Below, piece after piece: positions 43,170 to 54,500 of a stretch of DNA of 64,000 nucleotides (positions are counted from its first letter, which is position 1; each line of letters starts with the position of its first letter). A program made the translations under genes and the position numbers. Source of the stretch: Cladobotryum mycophilum. Taxonomy: Eukaryota; Ascomycota; Sordariomycetes; Hypocreales; Hypocreaceae. Below the pieces are notes generated by a model, which ran no database searches, had not been told where the DNA came from, and saw only the letters and a list, made by a program, of their open reading frames with translations. The DNA lies in NCBI GenBank assembly GCA_036429605.1, contig CM071589.1, positions 1-64,000 of the forward strand, read 5' to 3'.

Positions 43170-45063
43170 CTAGGCTTTATACTGCATCTTGACAACAACT
43201 TCTTGGCGCACTTCCTTGGCGATCTCAAGAACCTTTTGTCTGCTAATTGGAGAAGCGACAACAAAGAGAGCAATTCTGGCTGGAGAGTCGGTGACTTCCT
43301 CTCCATGATCGTAGTAGCAGTTACAGTATTTGACGTATTCAAAGAGATCAGGTCGTTTCTCTTGCAGTTCCTGGCAAACGTCATATCCATCGTAGATTCC
43401 ACCAGCATCAGCATTAATAAAGACACTGTCCACCCATTGCACTGCTCCATTTGCAAATGGCTGAGAGAGAGCACGGTATCTCTCCTTGTCTTGCAACGCA
43501 CAGATAATATGTAGGGCAGGGTAGTCAATACCGGATGAAAGGGCTGCACCCCAAGAGCCGCCATGTCCAGGTGGTCGCTGGTTAACTTCAAGAAGAAACA
43601 CGATCGGCTCACCCTTTGATGGCGTCTCTCTCGCGCGAAGATCAAGAATGCCATCCTTCTCGGTATAGTGGACAGCTGAGTTTCTGACTCGTGCCTCGAC
43701 GTGAAAAATACCATCTCGGATTCCCATATCCAAGAGAAGCTTATGAAGGGTATTGCGAAGCAAGTCTTGCTCCTTTTGCGGGTGATTGGATGGCCACATC
43801 TGGTCAGTCTCCAAGAAGTCACCTGGCTTTCTAAGGTTTGGTATCTCGGCAGTACAGGGGAATCCGTCGACCAACTCAAAAAAGAGAATCTTACCATCCT
43901 GGAGAATAAAGTTTGCATCAACCTCGGGTCCATTAATATAAGTATCCACTAAGAGATCCATGCCCTTGGCGGAACCAGCAGCCTGTGCCACGGCATCCAA
44001 CAACTCGGTCTCATTTGCCGCCTTGTACACGCCCTGGGAACCCCATGCAGTGCAAGGTTTGACAATAAGCGGGTACTCGAACCCCTTGTTGGATGTTTTG
44101 AGATAGGTCTGCAGATCCTTGACATTCTTGATCCTCAGGGGTTCAGAGGCACCCTGAACCAATAGACGTGTAGCATGCTTATCGAGGCACTTCATGACAA
44201 GATCTAACGACAAGGTATACAATCCAAGAAGCTCTGCCGCCTTGGCAGTTTCGATCATCCATGTATCGGTGAAAGTGACCATGGCATTGTATGGTCCACT
44301 GGTAGCAAGGGCATCGACGATTCGTTTTGACATGCCATCATCTTGACCCATCTTGATGGTTATGCATTGTTCAACGGCACCAGATCGCATGTCCTCGGGT
44401 AAAAACCCCCTCTGCGTCAACAAGCGTGACACGAAGACCAAGAGAGTATGCAGAAGCCAAGTACCCAGCCATAACATTTGGATGGCGGTGGCCGATGATC
44501 ACCAGGCGGTTTCCTGTCAGCAGTGACGGTAGGATTAAAGGAAATGACAGTCGGTTTTCCAGCTCACTATTGAGCTTGCTCATAGCTGCGTCAAAATCAT
44601 CAATGTAAGATGGCTGAAGGACGACAGCGCCAACAGTAGCCTCCAGAATTTCAGCAAACTCCGCACTGGTTGGATTCGGTGGAGCTAACTTCTGTTGAGG
44701 AGTAACGAAATGCTCAAAAGAGTGAGCCAAAGAGCTCCCAACCATTCGGACCTTGAGGAAGTCGTTTCGAACGATGTATCCATGGGTGGTAGGAACAAGA
44801 ATTTTGATAGCGGCACTGCTTGATCCTGAGGTTTTTGCCAGGAAACGGGTTGTGGTAGTGATATAACTGAGAACTGCCTTGGCTCCGGCATTGAGAGTAT
44901 TGGCGTTGCCATTTGCCAAACCGTTGGTGTCATTTTCTAGAGACTGAATGCGAACGTCGATAGCTCGAAGGCTAGCTTTGTCACCCAAGTCTAAAGCCCA
45001 TTCCCAGCTGGCAATGAAGGCATCTCCAGCGTCATGGAAAGCGAAAGTCTTGGTGGACGGCAT
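43170..45063 (-). pseudogene. ATP-grasp ligase with a single frameshift (gene or assembly error)
   Basis: Read from the Met at 45063 (MPSTKTFAFHDAG), the frame runs to about 44402 (RVTLVDAEG) and then must shift by one base to continue as FLPEDMRSGAVEQ to the stop at 43170. The shift lies in a run of five C and five A on the + strand (44401-44410). Removing one G on the coding strand gives an uninterrupted protein of about 630 residues. The second part is an ATP-grasp domain: PLIVKPCTAWGSQGV (ATP-binding lysine and glycine loop), DTYINGPEVDANF, and FLLEVNQRPPGHGGS with the metal-binding Glu and Asn. It resembles carnosine-synthase-type and other carboxylate-amine ligases that join amino acids using ATP. 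The sharp frame change in a homopolymer, with both sides well preserved, makes a sequencing error or very recent mutation more likely than an old pseudogene. It is divergently arranged with the transporter gene. Confidence 0.8.
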
Positions 45064-45915
45064 AGTGGCAGTTGTGTAATGCGGTTGGTTTGGCGACTTT
45101 TCCCAAACCAGTGGCAAGATTCTAAGTGTAAAGATGAAGCAAGTAGAGAGTTCAAGTTGAATTTGATGATGAGTTTGCTATTTTGGCTCACTATTGACGC
45201 TCTATTTATTGTTGTTGGTCCTGGTGTTGTATCGCATATTTACCCGTGGGGGTAGCTTTTACGCATCTCACGCCCAAGGGTGTCTTAGCTAAGCATGGAA
45301 TCTGATCAAGTTAACAAGGTACTCGTACCGAGTCAGTAAATGTGGCCCCGGGAGTGAAAAGTTGACATGTAACCCGGGACAGGGATATTGACTAGATCCT
45401 AGCTTTTTCTTCATCTACAGGATCGAGCTACCGGCCAGGGAATAACATTGCACAAGATGAAGAAGCACTGTACGGAGTACTCGTTTCAATTATTGCTCGG
45501 CGGTATAAGCCGAAAGGCCAGGTACTTGATATGATGACATGTTATAGTGTCAGGGGTTGGCTGTTTATCACATTTGTATCAGGCTACAATTCTATCCGGT
45601 ATCAATGGAATCCGTCTGCCAATAAGGAGGTTGTTTTTGGAATTGTATCATGTGGATACTTGTTGAAATCATGGGTCCACAAGACATTTCATTGCTCCGG
45701 AACCAATTATTAAGTGCCCACTCCCCCGCTGTCCCCCAACGTATTCTCTGACTCACTTGACCGACTCTCATGTTGGTACTCCGTATTATCCGAAAAGGTT
45801 GACGTAAAAATACTCATGCGTACCCGACTGTTATTTACTGTTCCCTTTGCGCATTACTCGACGTTGCATTGTCAGATGTCCTCTTGTCTCTTCTTCAGGC
45901 ACTCTCCACTACAGA
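45064..45915. promoter_or_regulatory. Bidirectional promoter region between ATP-grasp and transporter genes
   Basis: About 850 bases lie between two divergent start codons (45063 minus, 45916 plus). This arrangement suggests co-regulation of ligase and exporter. I see no motif that I can assign confidently to a fungal regulator, and no transcription-factor gene lies in the island. Confidence 0.45.
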
Positions 45916-47874
45916 ATGAAGTCGGAAAAATCCCTAGACGAAACTGTACCAGCGACACTCCCTCAGGATGAGCTGCAGGTTGAGCCGCCCGAAGAGCTTG
46001 ACCCCACATGTCGACGTGTGTCCGACACACCACCATGGACAGTCTGGCTCGTTTCTTCAGTCACTATCTTTGAGCGCTGGGCGTTTTATTCGTTCACTGG
46101 GCCCTTTCGTAAGTTAAACTAGTTGAGAGGACCCCACGGCATGTCTTTCTCTACTGACACGATGCAGAGAACTACATCCAAAACAGGCTGGATGATCCAC
46201 TCAGGCCTGGTGCACTGGGTTTGGGGCAATCCACTGCCACCCTTCTGGTCAACATATTCCTCATCATTAATTATACCACACCGATTTTTGCAGGCTTTAT
46301 CGGTGATAGATACTTGGGCAGATATCGCATCGTAACAATCTCCCTGGGGTTTGTTTGATCTTGTCCAGTTGATCAATCCACTGCTAACACTGCAAAAGCA
46401 TGTACATGGTTGGTGTGGCCGTTTTGTTTGTCACTTCCCTTCCGGATGTTCTCAGGCATGGAAGCGGGCTTCCTGGACTGGTCATCTCTATAGTCATTGT
46501 CAGCCTCGCACTTGGTGGCGTCAGGGCCTCGTTGCCTCCCTTATTAGGTGAGTTTAGCCACTTCGCTGGATGTTTTAGGAGACAGACACTTACATTGAAT
46601 AGCGGAGCAATGTGGCAAAGTAAAACCAAGAATGAAGACACTCAAATCTGGCGAGCGGGTCATTGTCGATCCGGACGCTACGGTCCAATACGTCTTCGAC
46701 ATTTACTACTGGTATGCATAGTCTGACTTTGTTGATGTACCAGCCCGCTGATATCTTCAGGTGCATGAACATTGGTGCACAAGGCCGAGTTGCAGCTACC
46801 TTTATTGAAAAGGATGTTGGCTTCTGGGCATCGTACCTCATGGCCCTCTGTGCCATCTCAGTGAGCTATGGAATTTTCTTTTTCGGACGCAACGCAATTG
46901 GTAAGTCAATGATTCCGCATGCGGTAACCATAGTACTTATCAAGATCCAGTCACTTCTCAACCGCAAGGAAGTATTCTGTCACCTGTATTCGGGGCATTT
47001 AAGATTGCTCTGCGTTCTGGATTTAACATGGATGCCGCTCGTCCAGATGCCGTTGAAGAGAAATATGGGAAAAAGGTCAGCTGGACCAATGACTTTATTG
47101 ATCAACTGAAAGGCATCATGTCCACATATGTCTGCTTGTACGTCTTGAACATATCTACTTTATTTAGGCGTCCATCATGACATAATGCTAACCACTCTCA
47201 TCAGCCTCACGTTCATCATTTACTGGCTGTGTCAGTCTCAAATGACCACCAACACAGTTTCCCAGGCTGCCGAAATGGAAACTGGCGGCGTGCCCAATGA
47301 CATGCTCCCAACGATTAATTCTGTTACCGTGGTTATTGCCTTACCGCTGGTCTCGCATTTGCTTTACCCGTTTCTCCAACGACGGGGCATTTCAACATCG
47401 CCTCTTAGACGCATTGCTCTAGGCTACGTTCTCGAGGCTTTGGGAATGGCATACGCGGCTGGCGTTCAGGGTTGGATTTATAGCGTTGGGCCTTGCTACT
47501 CACGTCCATTGGAGTGCCCAGAGTCCATGGGCGGATCTATACCTAACCACCTGAGTGTTGGTGTGCAGGCACCAGTGTATTTCTTTGAAGGTCTTAGTGA
47601 GATCTTTGCTAGCCCTGCCGGTTATGAGTATGCTTTTACAAAAGCGCCAAAGAGCATGAAGTCTATTATTCAAGCTGTATACGGACTGACCGCCGCTGGC
47701 GGGTCTATTATCGCTTTGGCACTAACACCAACAAATAAAAACCCTCACATGCTTGGCATGTATGCTGGAATTTCTGGTGCCATGTTTGTGGCGGCTATTG
47801 TTGTCTTTTTGTGGTCATACAAGGAAGATGCGCAAGATAAGCAGGTAAAGGCCTCCAGGACCGCAGGATGTTAG
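45916..47874 (+). CDS. POT/PTR-family (proton-coupled oligopeptide) transporter
   Basis: I read seven exons: 45916-46108, 46168-46348, 46399-46547, 46603-46711, 46761-46900, 46945-47137, 47205-47874. All introns begin GT and end AG, and the total is 1635 bases (544 residues). The family signature FERWAFYSFTGPFQNYIQN (an E-x-x-E-R-like motif) opens the first membrane segment. Typical fungal PTR2-like segments follow: FAGFIGDRYLGRYR, IVSLALGGVRASLPPLLAEQCG, ATFIEKDVGFWASYL, FIIYWLCQSQMTTNTVSQAA, NDMLPTINSV and FFEGLSEIFASPAGYEYAF. These proteins move peptides or peptide-like molecules with protons across the plasma membrane. In this cluster it could export or import the product or a precursor. 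A hAT transposon sits 14 bases after the stop codon, so the native 3' end is displaced. Confidence 0.88.
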
Positions 47875-47880
47875 GAACAA

Positions 47881-47888
47881 TGGCCGAG
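47881..47888 (+). repeat. Target-site duplication, left (TGGCCGAG)
   Basis: An eight-base direct repeat, identical to 50808-50815, brackets the hAT element. Eight bases is the target-duplication size of hAT transposases. Confidence 0.95.
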
Positions 47889-50807
47889 CAGGGCAGCATC
47901 CCGACCAAATCTAATAAACAAATCTATCAAATAGTCAAACAAATAAAGCTATTCCCAACTATCAAATAAATAAATAAAGATAGGTCAAGATTTAATAGAT
48001 TTGATCAAATATATAGGGTATTTTATAAACCGGAAAATATATTATCCGGTAATAAAATAGCAATAACAACTAATACTAAATTCTTCCTCAAACGCGAAAA
48101 CACCACGAATTTAATCTTACATTACTATTTTTATTACAATTATGACTTTTCTATTATATCATAACTTCGTTATTCTATTATAACTCCAATAAGTCTTATT
48201 ATCTTTCAAGCTTCTCGCCTTATTAGTATATACTCATAAATCGCTACTACAAATAAAACTGCTTTTAATTCCAATTTTACTCCTGCCGATCAAAACACAC
48301 TCAAAAACCTACCGATCGCAAGATGGCGAGGGCAACGTTTTATCCCTAAGCGATATCTATCTCGTAAAAGCTCAAAAGGCCGTACAAACTAGATTAAAAA
48401 TAAAAGGATCTTTATTCAAGAGCTCCTTTAAGATAATAAGCTTAGAGAGGTCTTTTAGATCTGCCAACATTATAATAAACAATATACCCTCGGATTGCCC
48501 TTTAAAGCCTCAGCAACAACCTCCGCAACCGATCATCTTCGAAAAAAGCATCGTATCATAGAATCTGATCTAACTGATCTATTTACTGGTTCCAAATCCA
48601 AAGACCCTAGCCTTTATCCTCGTAAACAACAACAATTTCATACTACACCTCTCTTAAAAACCCAGTTATTAAAGATTCACGAGCTTCTTACTGGTTTTAT
48701 TGTTAATACAGACCAACCCTTTTCTATCTTCAATAATTCATATATTCGGAAAGTCTTCCTTAAGTTCAATTCGTCGCTTTTAAGTCAAATCTCTTAAAGT
48801 CAAATAAGTTAACGTTAATATATTAATACCCTTTTTCTATTAAAGAAAAAGATAATAAAACAGAGACTTTATAACACTCTTTTACAAATCTATCTTAGCT
48901 TTGATCTATAGACTTTACTAAATCGACTTATAATAATAGCAGTTATAGGTTACTTTCTTAACCAAAATGATCATCAACAACAACATCTCCTTGCTTTACA
49001 AGAGCAGCCTAGATCCTATACAGGTATACACCTTACTAATACTCTTTATACGATAGTTAAAGACTAGAGAATATCTACTCGACTTAGAACGATCGTCTTA
49101 GATAACGCCTTAAATAATAATACGTATCTTCAATACCTTTTCAATATCCTAGATCCTACGATAACCTTAGTAAAAATATCAAAACAACAAATGTAATACT
49201 ATAACCATATACTTAACCTTATTACTTATGCTTATTTATACAGGAAGAATAGTAAATCCTTTAAGCAAAAGTCACAGGTTCATACAATTATAGATAACCT
49301 TAATAATAAGCTTAATTATTAAAGAAAAAAAGCCTAATTAACAAACTACATAATATCATTAAGTTTATTAAAGCCTCGCCTCAACGGTCCGCCTAATTCA
49401 AGAAGATTATTCCCGAAGAACATAATCATAACGACTTTTTATTATATAACGCGTCACTCCGTAAAGTTAAACTACTTCTTAATAACAAAACACAGTAAAA
49501 TTCAATATATCTAATAATTAAACGTACTATAGAAAAACAATAGCAAATCCAAGGCTTCCTAAAACAAAACTAACTTAAAACAGACTAACAAAAGCATATC
49601 CCTGATAAGGATATTCTTACGATTAAAGATTAGTGGCTTTTAATAGAAATTAAAGATATTCTTAAGCCCTTTTAGAGTTAAACGATACATTACTAAAGTT
49701 AAGGTAAGAGAAATAGTTACGGCAGGATTTAAAAGATTATAATAAGCATTAAGTTCCTTCTTATATATCTTAAACATTAAAAAGTATTCTTTACCCCCTT
49801 ACTAATAAAAAAATCAAAGAAACTTAGAGTTAAATATAGATTATAAATCATACTCGAACAACACAAAGCCAATAGCCTTATTACGATCAGCCAAGACAAC
49901 GAACCTCACGATCAAATCCAATAAATAAACTTCCAGAGTATACAAGAAAAGAATATCTAATACAAGAGGAACAGATATAAGGCTTTGTTAATAATTCAAG
50001 ATCGTATCTTCGGCTTTCTATTCTAAACGCTTAGTAAAAGCTTAATTTATATTATACAAAGCTTAGAAAATCCTCTCTTTACTACTACAGTTATCTTATA
50101 GCCTAACCTAGGTATTCAATGGCTTAAAGATCATTGAAATAGTAAAGAACAGCTTATATAGCTTTATAATACAAAGAAAGGTCTTACTGCATACTATGAG
50201 CATTAGTATCAGTAACATCCTGATCCTGATCCTATTATACAAGCTCTAAGCCTTCACGATACCCTCTTTTCCCAACCACTAAGTCTTAATAATCTTTACG
50301 ATAATTAGCTTAACTATACGATTATACGGCAAGATAAAAACTCTAAGCTTAAAAGATACTATTATCTTAAGCTTATATAACAAGTTAATCCAATTCCTTA
50401 GTGGATATCTTAAAAGGAATCGTTTCTAATACTCAGTAAGCTTACCTTAAATATATTAGCAATTCCTGCGATGGCTTCGGACTGTAAAAGGGCATTTAGC
50501 TTAGCAAAGCTTATACTATCGTCTTAACGACTTTCAATGAGGGCCTTAACGCTTGAAAAGGCGCAATGCTTAAAGAACTGGCTAAGGCAAGGAGCAGTTA
50601 CGCTTGGAGATCCCTTTTTTGTACCAGAATTATAGATTAAAGACTAATACAACCTTTTAGGGCTCCGGAATAGCTTCACATTCAATTAATTCAAATCTAT
50701 CAAATCAAATCAAATCGAGCTAAATCAATCAAATCTACCCTCTTAATACGATCAAACAGTCAAATCCCAATGCCTCATTTGCTTTGTTTGGTCGGGATGC
50801 TGCGCTG
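47889..50807 (+). mobile_element. hAT-family DNA transposon, RIP-damaged
   Basis: A 2919-bp element whose left end is CAGGGCAGCATCCCGACCAAA. The right end, reverse complemented, is CAGCGCAGCATCCCGACCAAA, an inverted repeat of about 21 bp with one mismatch starting with CAG. It is flanked by the 8-bp duplication TGGCCGAG. The interior is AT-enriched and carries a decayed transposase. The element lies directly behind the transporter gene and marks the right edge of the gene island. Confidence 0.95.
48430..50640 (+). pseudogene. Decayed hAT transposase
   Basis: Recognisable ends only. Near 48460-48560 is a BED-finger-like segment (CQHY...ATDHLRKKH) in which the second Cys of the expected CxxC reads Tyr. 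Near 48690-48770 (TGFIVNTDQPFSIFNN) comes the usual 'W-I-V..D-Q-P-F' segment. Near 50455-50600 is the dimerisation region (LAIPAMASDCKRAFSLAKLILSS, stop, RLSMRALTLEKAQCLKNWL). The stop after LSS is TAA where CAA is expected, a C-to-T change at CpA as RIP makes. There are many stops between, so it is non-functional. Confidence 0.85.
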
Positions 50808-50815
50808 TGGCCGAG
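50808..50815 (+). repeat. Target-site duplication, right (TGGCCGAG)
   Basis: Identical to 47881-47888 and immediately outside the right terminal inverted repeat of the hAT element. Confidence 0.95.
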
Positions 50816-51500
50816 CCAGAGGGATATCTTGTAGAATGCATAGATGGGTAATAGTTAATACCACAACCCCTCTACAACGTTAATGCTCAATGTGCAAAGG
50901 GCTTCCGGTTTATTCGTTGAATTTTGCATAGTCGAACTGTATCTGTGTGTGAACCAAGGCAGATTCTGTGAAGGTTTGGATGTTAGACACTGAGTGCTTG
51001 AAGAAATGACTCCACATGATATGGTAGAGCCTTTTATGAGAGTGGACGGACGTAGAGCACTAATCGCAACAACCAGACCATAAGACATCCATATAGGTAC
51101 GGGCCAAACTCGCCCTTACAAAAACAAGCGCTGGTTCATCATGTGAAGGTTGAACAGAATTGCGAGTGGCGTTGGCGCCGATTGAGTAAGTTAATGTCTC
51201 GGTCTCTACTTTCTGTGCCGCTTTACATCCTACACTGGCCTAACCCATTTACACCCTACAAGAATAACAGAGTACTCCTCTAATACATTCTACGAATAAA
51301 AGTTATTACGAGCTTTTAGTCAGGATACCGATATATCATTGGCTGGATCTTCATTGTAGCAAGAAAAACTGTAGCTTGAAGAAAGTCACTTCTCATAGAA
51401 TTAATGTCATAATGCATGATCCTAATAGGGAGCATAGGGATTATACAAGCAAATAGCCTTAATTATAACGAAGGAAATTAAACTATTATAGGTCTTTAAT
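50816..51500. other. Unmutated spacer after the hAT element
   Basis: Balanced-composition sequence continuing the island beyond the transposon, until the AT content rises near 51420-51550. A 77-residue frame on the minus strand (51088-50855) has no recognisable domain and I do not call it. The stretch may contain the original 3' flank of the transporter gene. Confidence 0.4.
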
Positions 51501-54500
51501 TTATACTATCCTATTATATATAAGTACGTCTAAGCCATGTGTTTTTATCGAATAAAGCCTAGTACTGTAACATTTATTTTTATTTAATTATTATATATTT
51601 TTTAATTAAATAAAGTTATTTATAGTTTCTTTTTAATTATTTAAAATTATAAAGTTTATGATGTCTTTTTGTAATTAAAACTTTTTAAGCTTTTTTAAAT
51701 AATTTTAAATTAAATAAAAAGAAATAAACTATTGATTATATTTATTAATACTAAATAATAAAAATAATATATTTAATTGTATTTCAAATAATCTTTTAAA
51801 ATATTTATTTTTTTAACTATATAAAAAATCTTTTATATAGTTTTTTTTAATCTTTTTTAAATATTCTTTTTATATTTAAAATAAAAAGTATATAATTTTA
51901 TTTTATTTCAATAAGTTTTAATTAGTTATTTTATTTATTTTAAGCTTAAAAGGTATTAATAATTTAAAAAAGTTTAAAAATAAAGAAATATTAAAAGTAT
52001 AATAATTATTAAAGAAAAAGGTTTGATAATTTTAATTCTTTTATAATACAATTGAAATATATATTATTAATAAATACTATAATAAAAGTATTAGAATTTA
52101 ATAAAACTATACTAAAACAAATTAAATATATAGTAATTAATATAAATATTATTTTTTATATATTAAAAGTTAATAAAAAGAACTATAAAAAAATTAAATA
52201 ATAACATAATATTATAAAACTAATTTTTTACTAATATATAAACTTAATATTTATTTATTATAAGTAATATAATAAATATAATATAATTTACTAAAACTAA
52301 GCTTTTTTTAATCTTTATTTTATTATTAATTATATTTTAATTAAAAGGTTTTTAATTAATTTATAATATATAATTTATTTATTCTTTTTATATAAAGTCT
52401 ATAATATTTAACTAAAATAATTACTTTTATAATTAATATAACTAAAACTAGAAATACATAAAAATAGACTTTATTCTTATTATTTATAAAATATAGTTAT
52501 ATTTTTTAATATTTATTTGTTATTTGTTTATTAAACTTTAATTAAAGCATATATAAACTTATATTTAATATTCCCTTTATTAACAATCTTATATTATTTT
52601 ACATGTAACTTTATAAATAATAAAAACAAAATTATTAAAAATACCTTAGCCTATTATAATTTAATATATAATTATTTTACATTCTTAATTATATATTTAT
52701 TATATTCTTTTTTATTTAATTCTTTTTATTATAAGGTATTAATTCTTTAATAATCTTTATTATTTTATATATAATCTCTATAAAATCGAATTAATTATAT
52801 AATCTCAATTGCAAATCTTAAGCTAAAGGATTTATAAACTTAAGCATATATTATTATTTAATTTATTTATTATTAATATTAACTAGATTATCCAGTTAAT
52901 TATTAGTTAAGGTATTTAAAATACCTCTTAAGAAATAATAATTAAAGCTTTAATATTAAAACAACTTTTTAATTTAATAATAGACTTTTCTCATAAAATT
53001 AAAGTTTTAAAATTATTTTATATATTATATTAATTCTATTACTCTAATATATTATTATTATTATTATTACATTAACTAGCTTATCCTATTTAATAAAGCC
53101 TTAATCCTTTTACTATTTTTAAAAAAAACCAAAAAAAAACCTATATACTAGAAAAAAACCCTATTATTTTATATATATTATATTATCATACCTAAATTAG
53201 TATAAGCTCTTATTATTATTAACTGGCTATTCTATAACTTACTAGTTTTATTTTAAGAGAAATCTATTAGATTTTTAGTATTATTAGTATTCCTGATTAA
53301 CAGGGCTCTTAGGCTATAAAAACTCTTCTAACTATAATCGGTTATAGAAGCCCTATATTTGTATTATTATCTTTTTTTAATGTATTGCTTATTAGTAAGT
53401 TTAATATAGACTTACTTTTAGTTTCGCACTGCTATTGTTTGCTTCCTATAATAATAATTGCACTTCACCTCCTCCGCTCCTAGTGACTCCCTCTCGCTAT
53501 GTTCCTGTACCATCCTCTGCCATATTACTCTAATATAATTAAAATAATATATTTATATAAATATTGTCTTTTATGTTAAAACTTTAATATGTTAATATAT
53601 TAAAATTATTAATTTGGTTGAAATGCTTTTTTACCTCTTAAAGGTTAAACTGTTTTTTAATTATTCTTTTAAGTCTTTAACATTTTTTATTTATTTTGTA
53701 TTAATAGAATATAAAGTTATTTAAGAGTATCTTTTATATTTATTAAATTGTCTTTGATTTTATATTAATTATAATTAAAAACTGTACCTTTGATTTAATT
53801 AAAAAATATAATATACTACTTTATTTAATATAAATTTAAACTTGCTTAATTCTTATAATATTTAAAACGTTTCCTTATAGGAATAACCTAAGTTATAACC
53901 GTTATTAGTAATATATAAGAATAAGAATATATACGAAGTTTAATATATTATATTATAAGTATATAATTACCTAACCTTATACATATAGTATTAATAAAGC
54001 CAGACCCACTTTTAAGGATATTTAAATAAGCTATTAATTAGAATATAATTATAGTAAAACCTTAGCTAATATAACTAATTATAATTAATTTAAATACATT
54101 TAATTAAAAATATGTAATAATTTATATAAAATTAACTTAATCTATTATAATTATTAAATTATTAACTTATTTTTATTAACATAAAATGTTATATTTATTT
54201 AAATTATAATAAATTTAACTATTATATATATTAACTTAAATAAAGTTTTTATATAATTAATTAATTATTAATAATATTATTTATTATTAATATTTATTAC
54301 TTAAATTATAATGCTTAATAGTAAAATTATAATATTTTATTTTATTATTTACTATTATTTTAATTTATTAGTAATAATTATTATAATTTAAATTATTATT
54401 ATTAAAGATATTTAAAATATTATATATTAATAACTTTTATTTAATAAATTATTATAACTTTGAATAATATTAAATATTATGATTAATTATATTATTTAAT

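Noticed and set aside
50855..51088. 77-residue minus-strand frame after the hAT element.
   Set aside because: No domain, no homologue that I recognise, and the short length is expected by chance.
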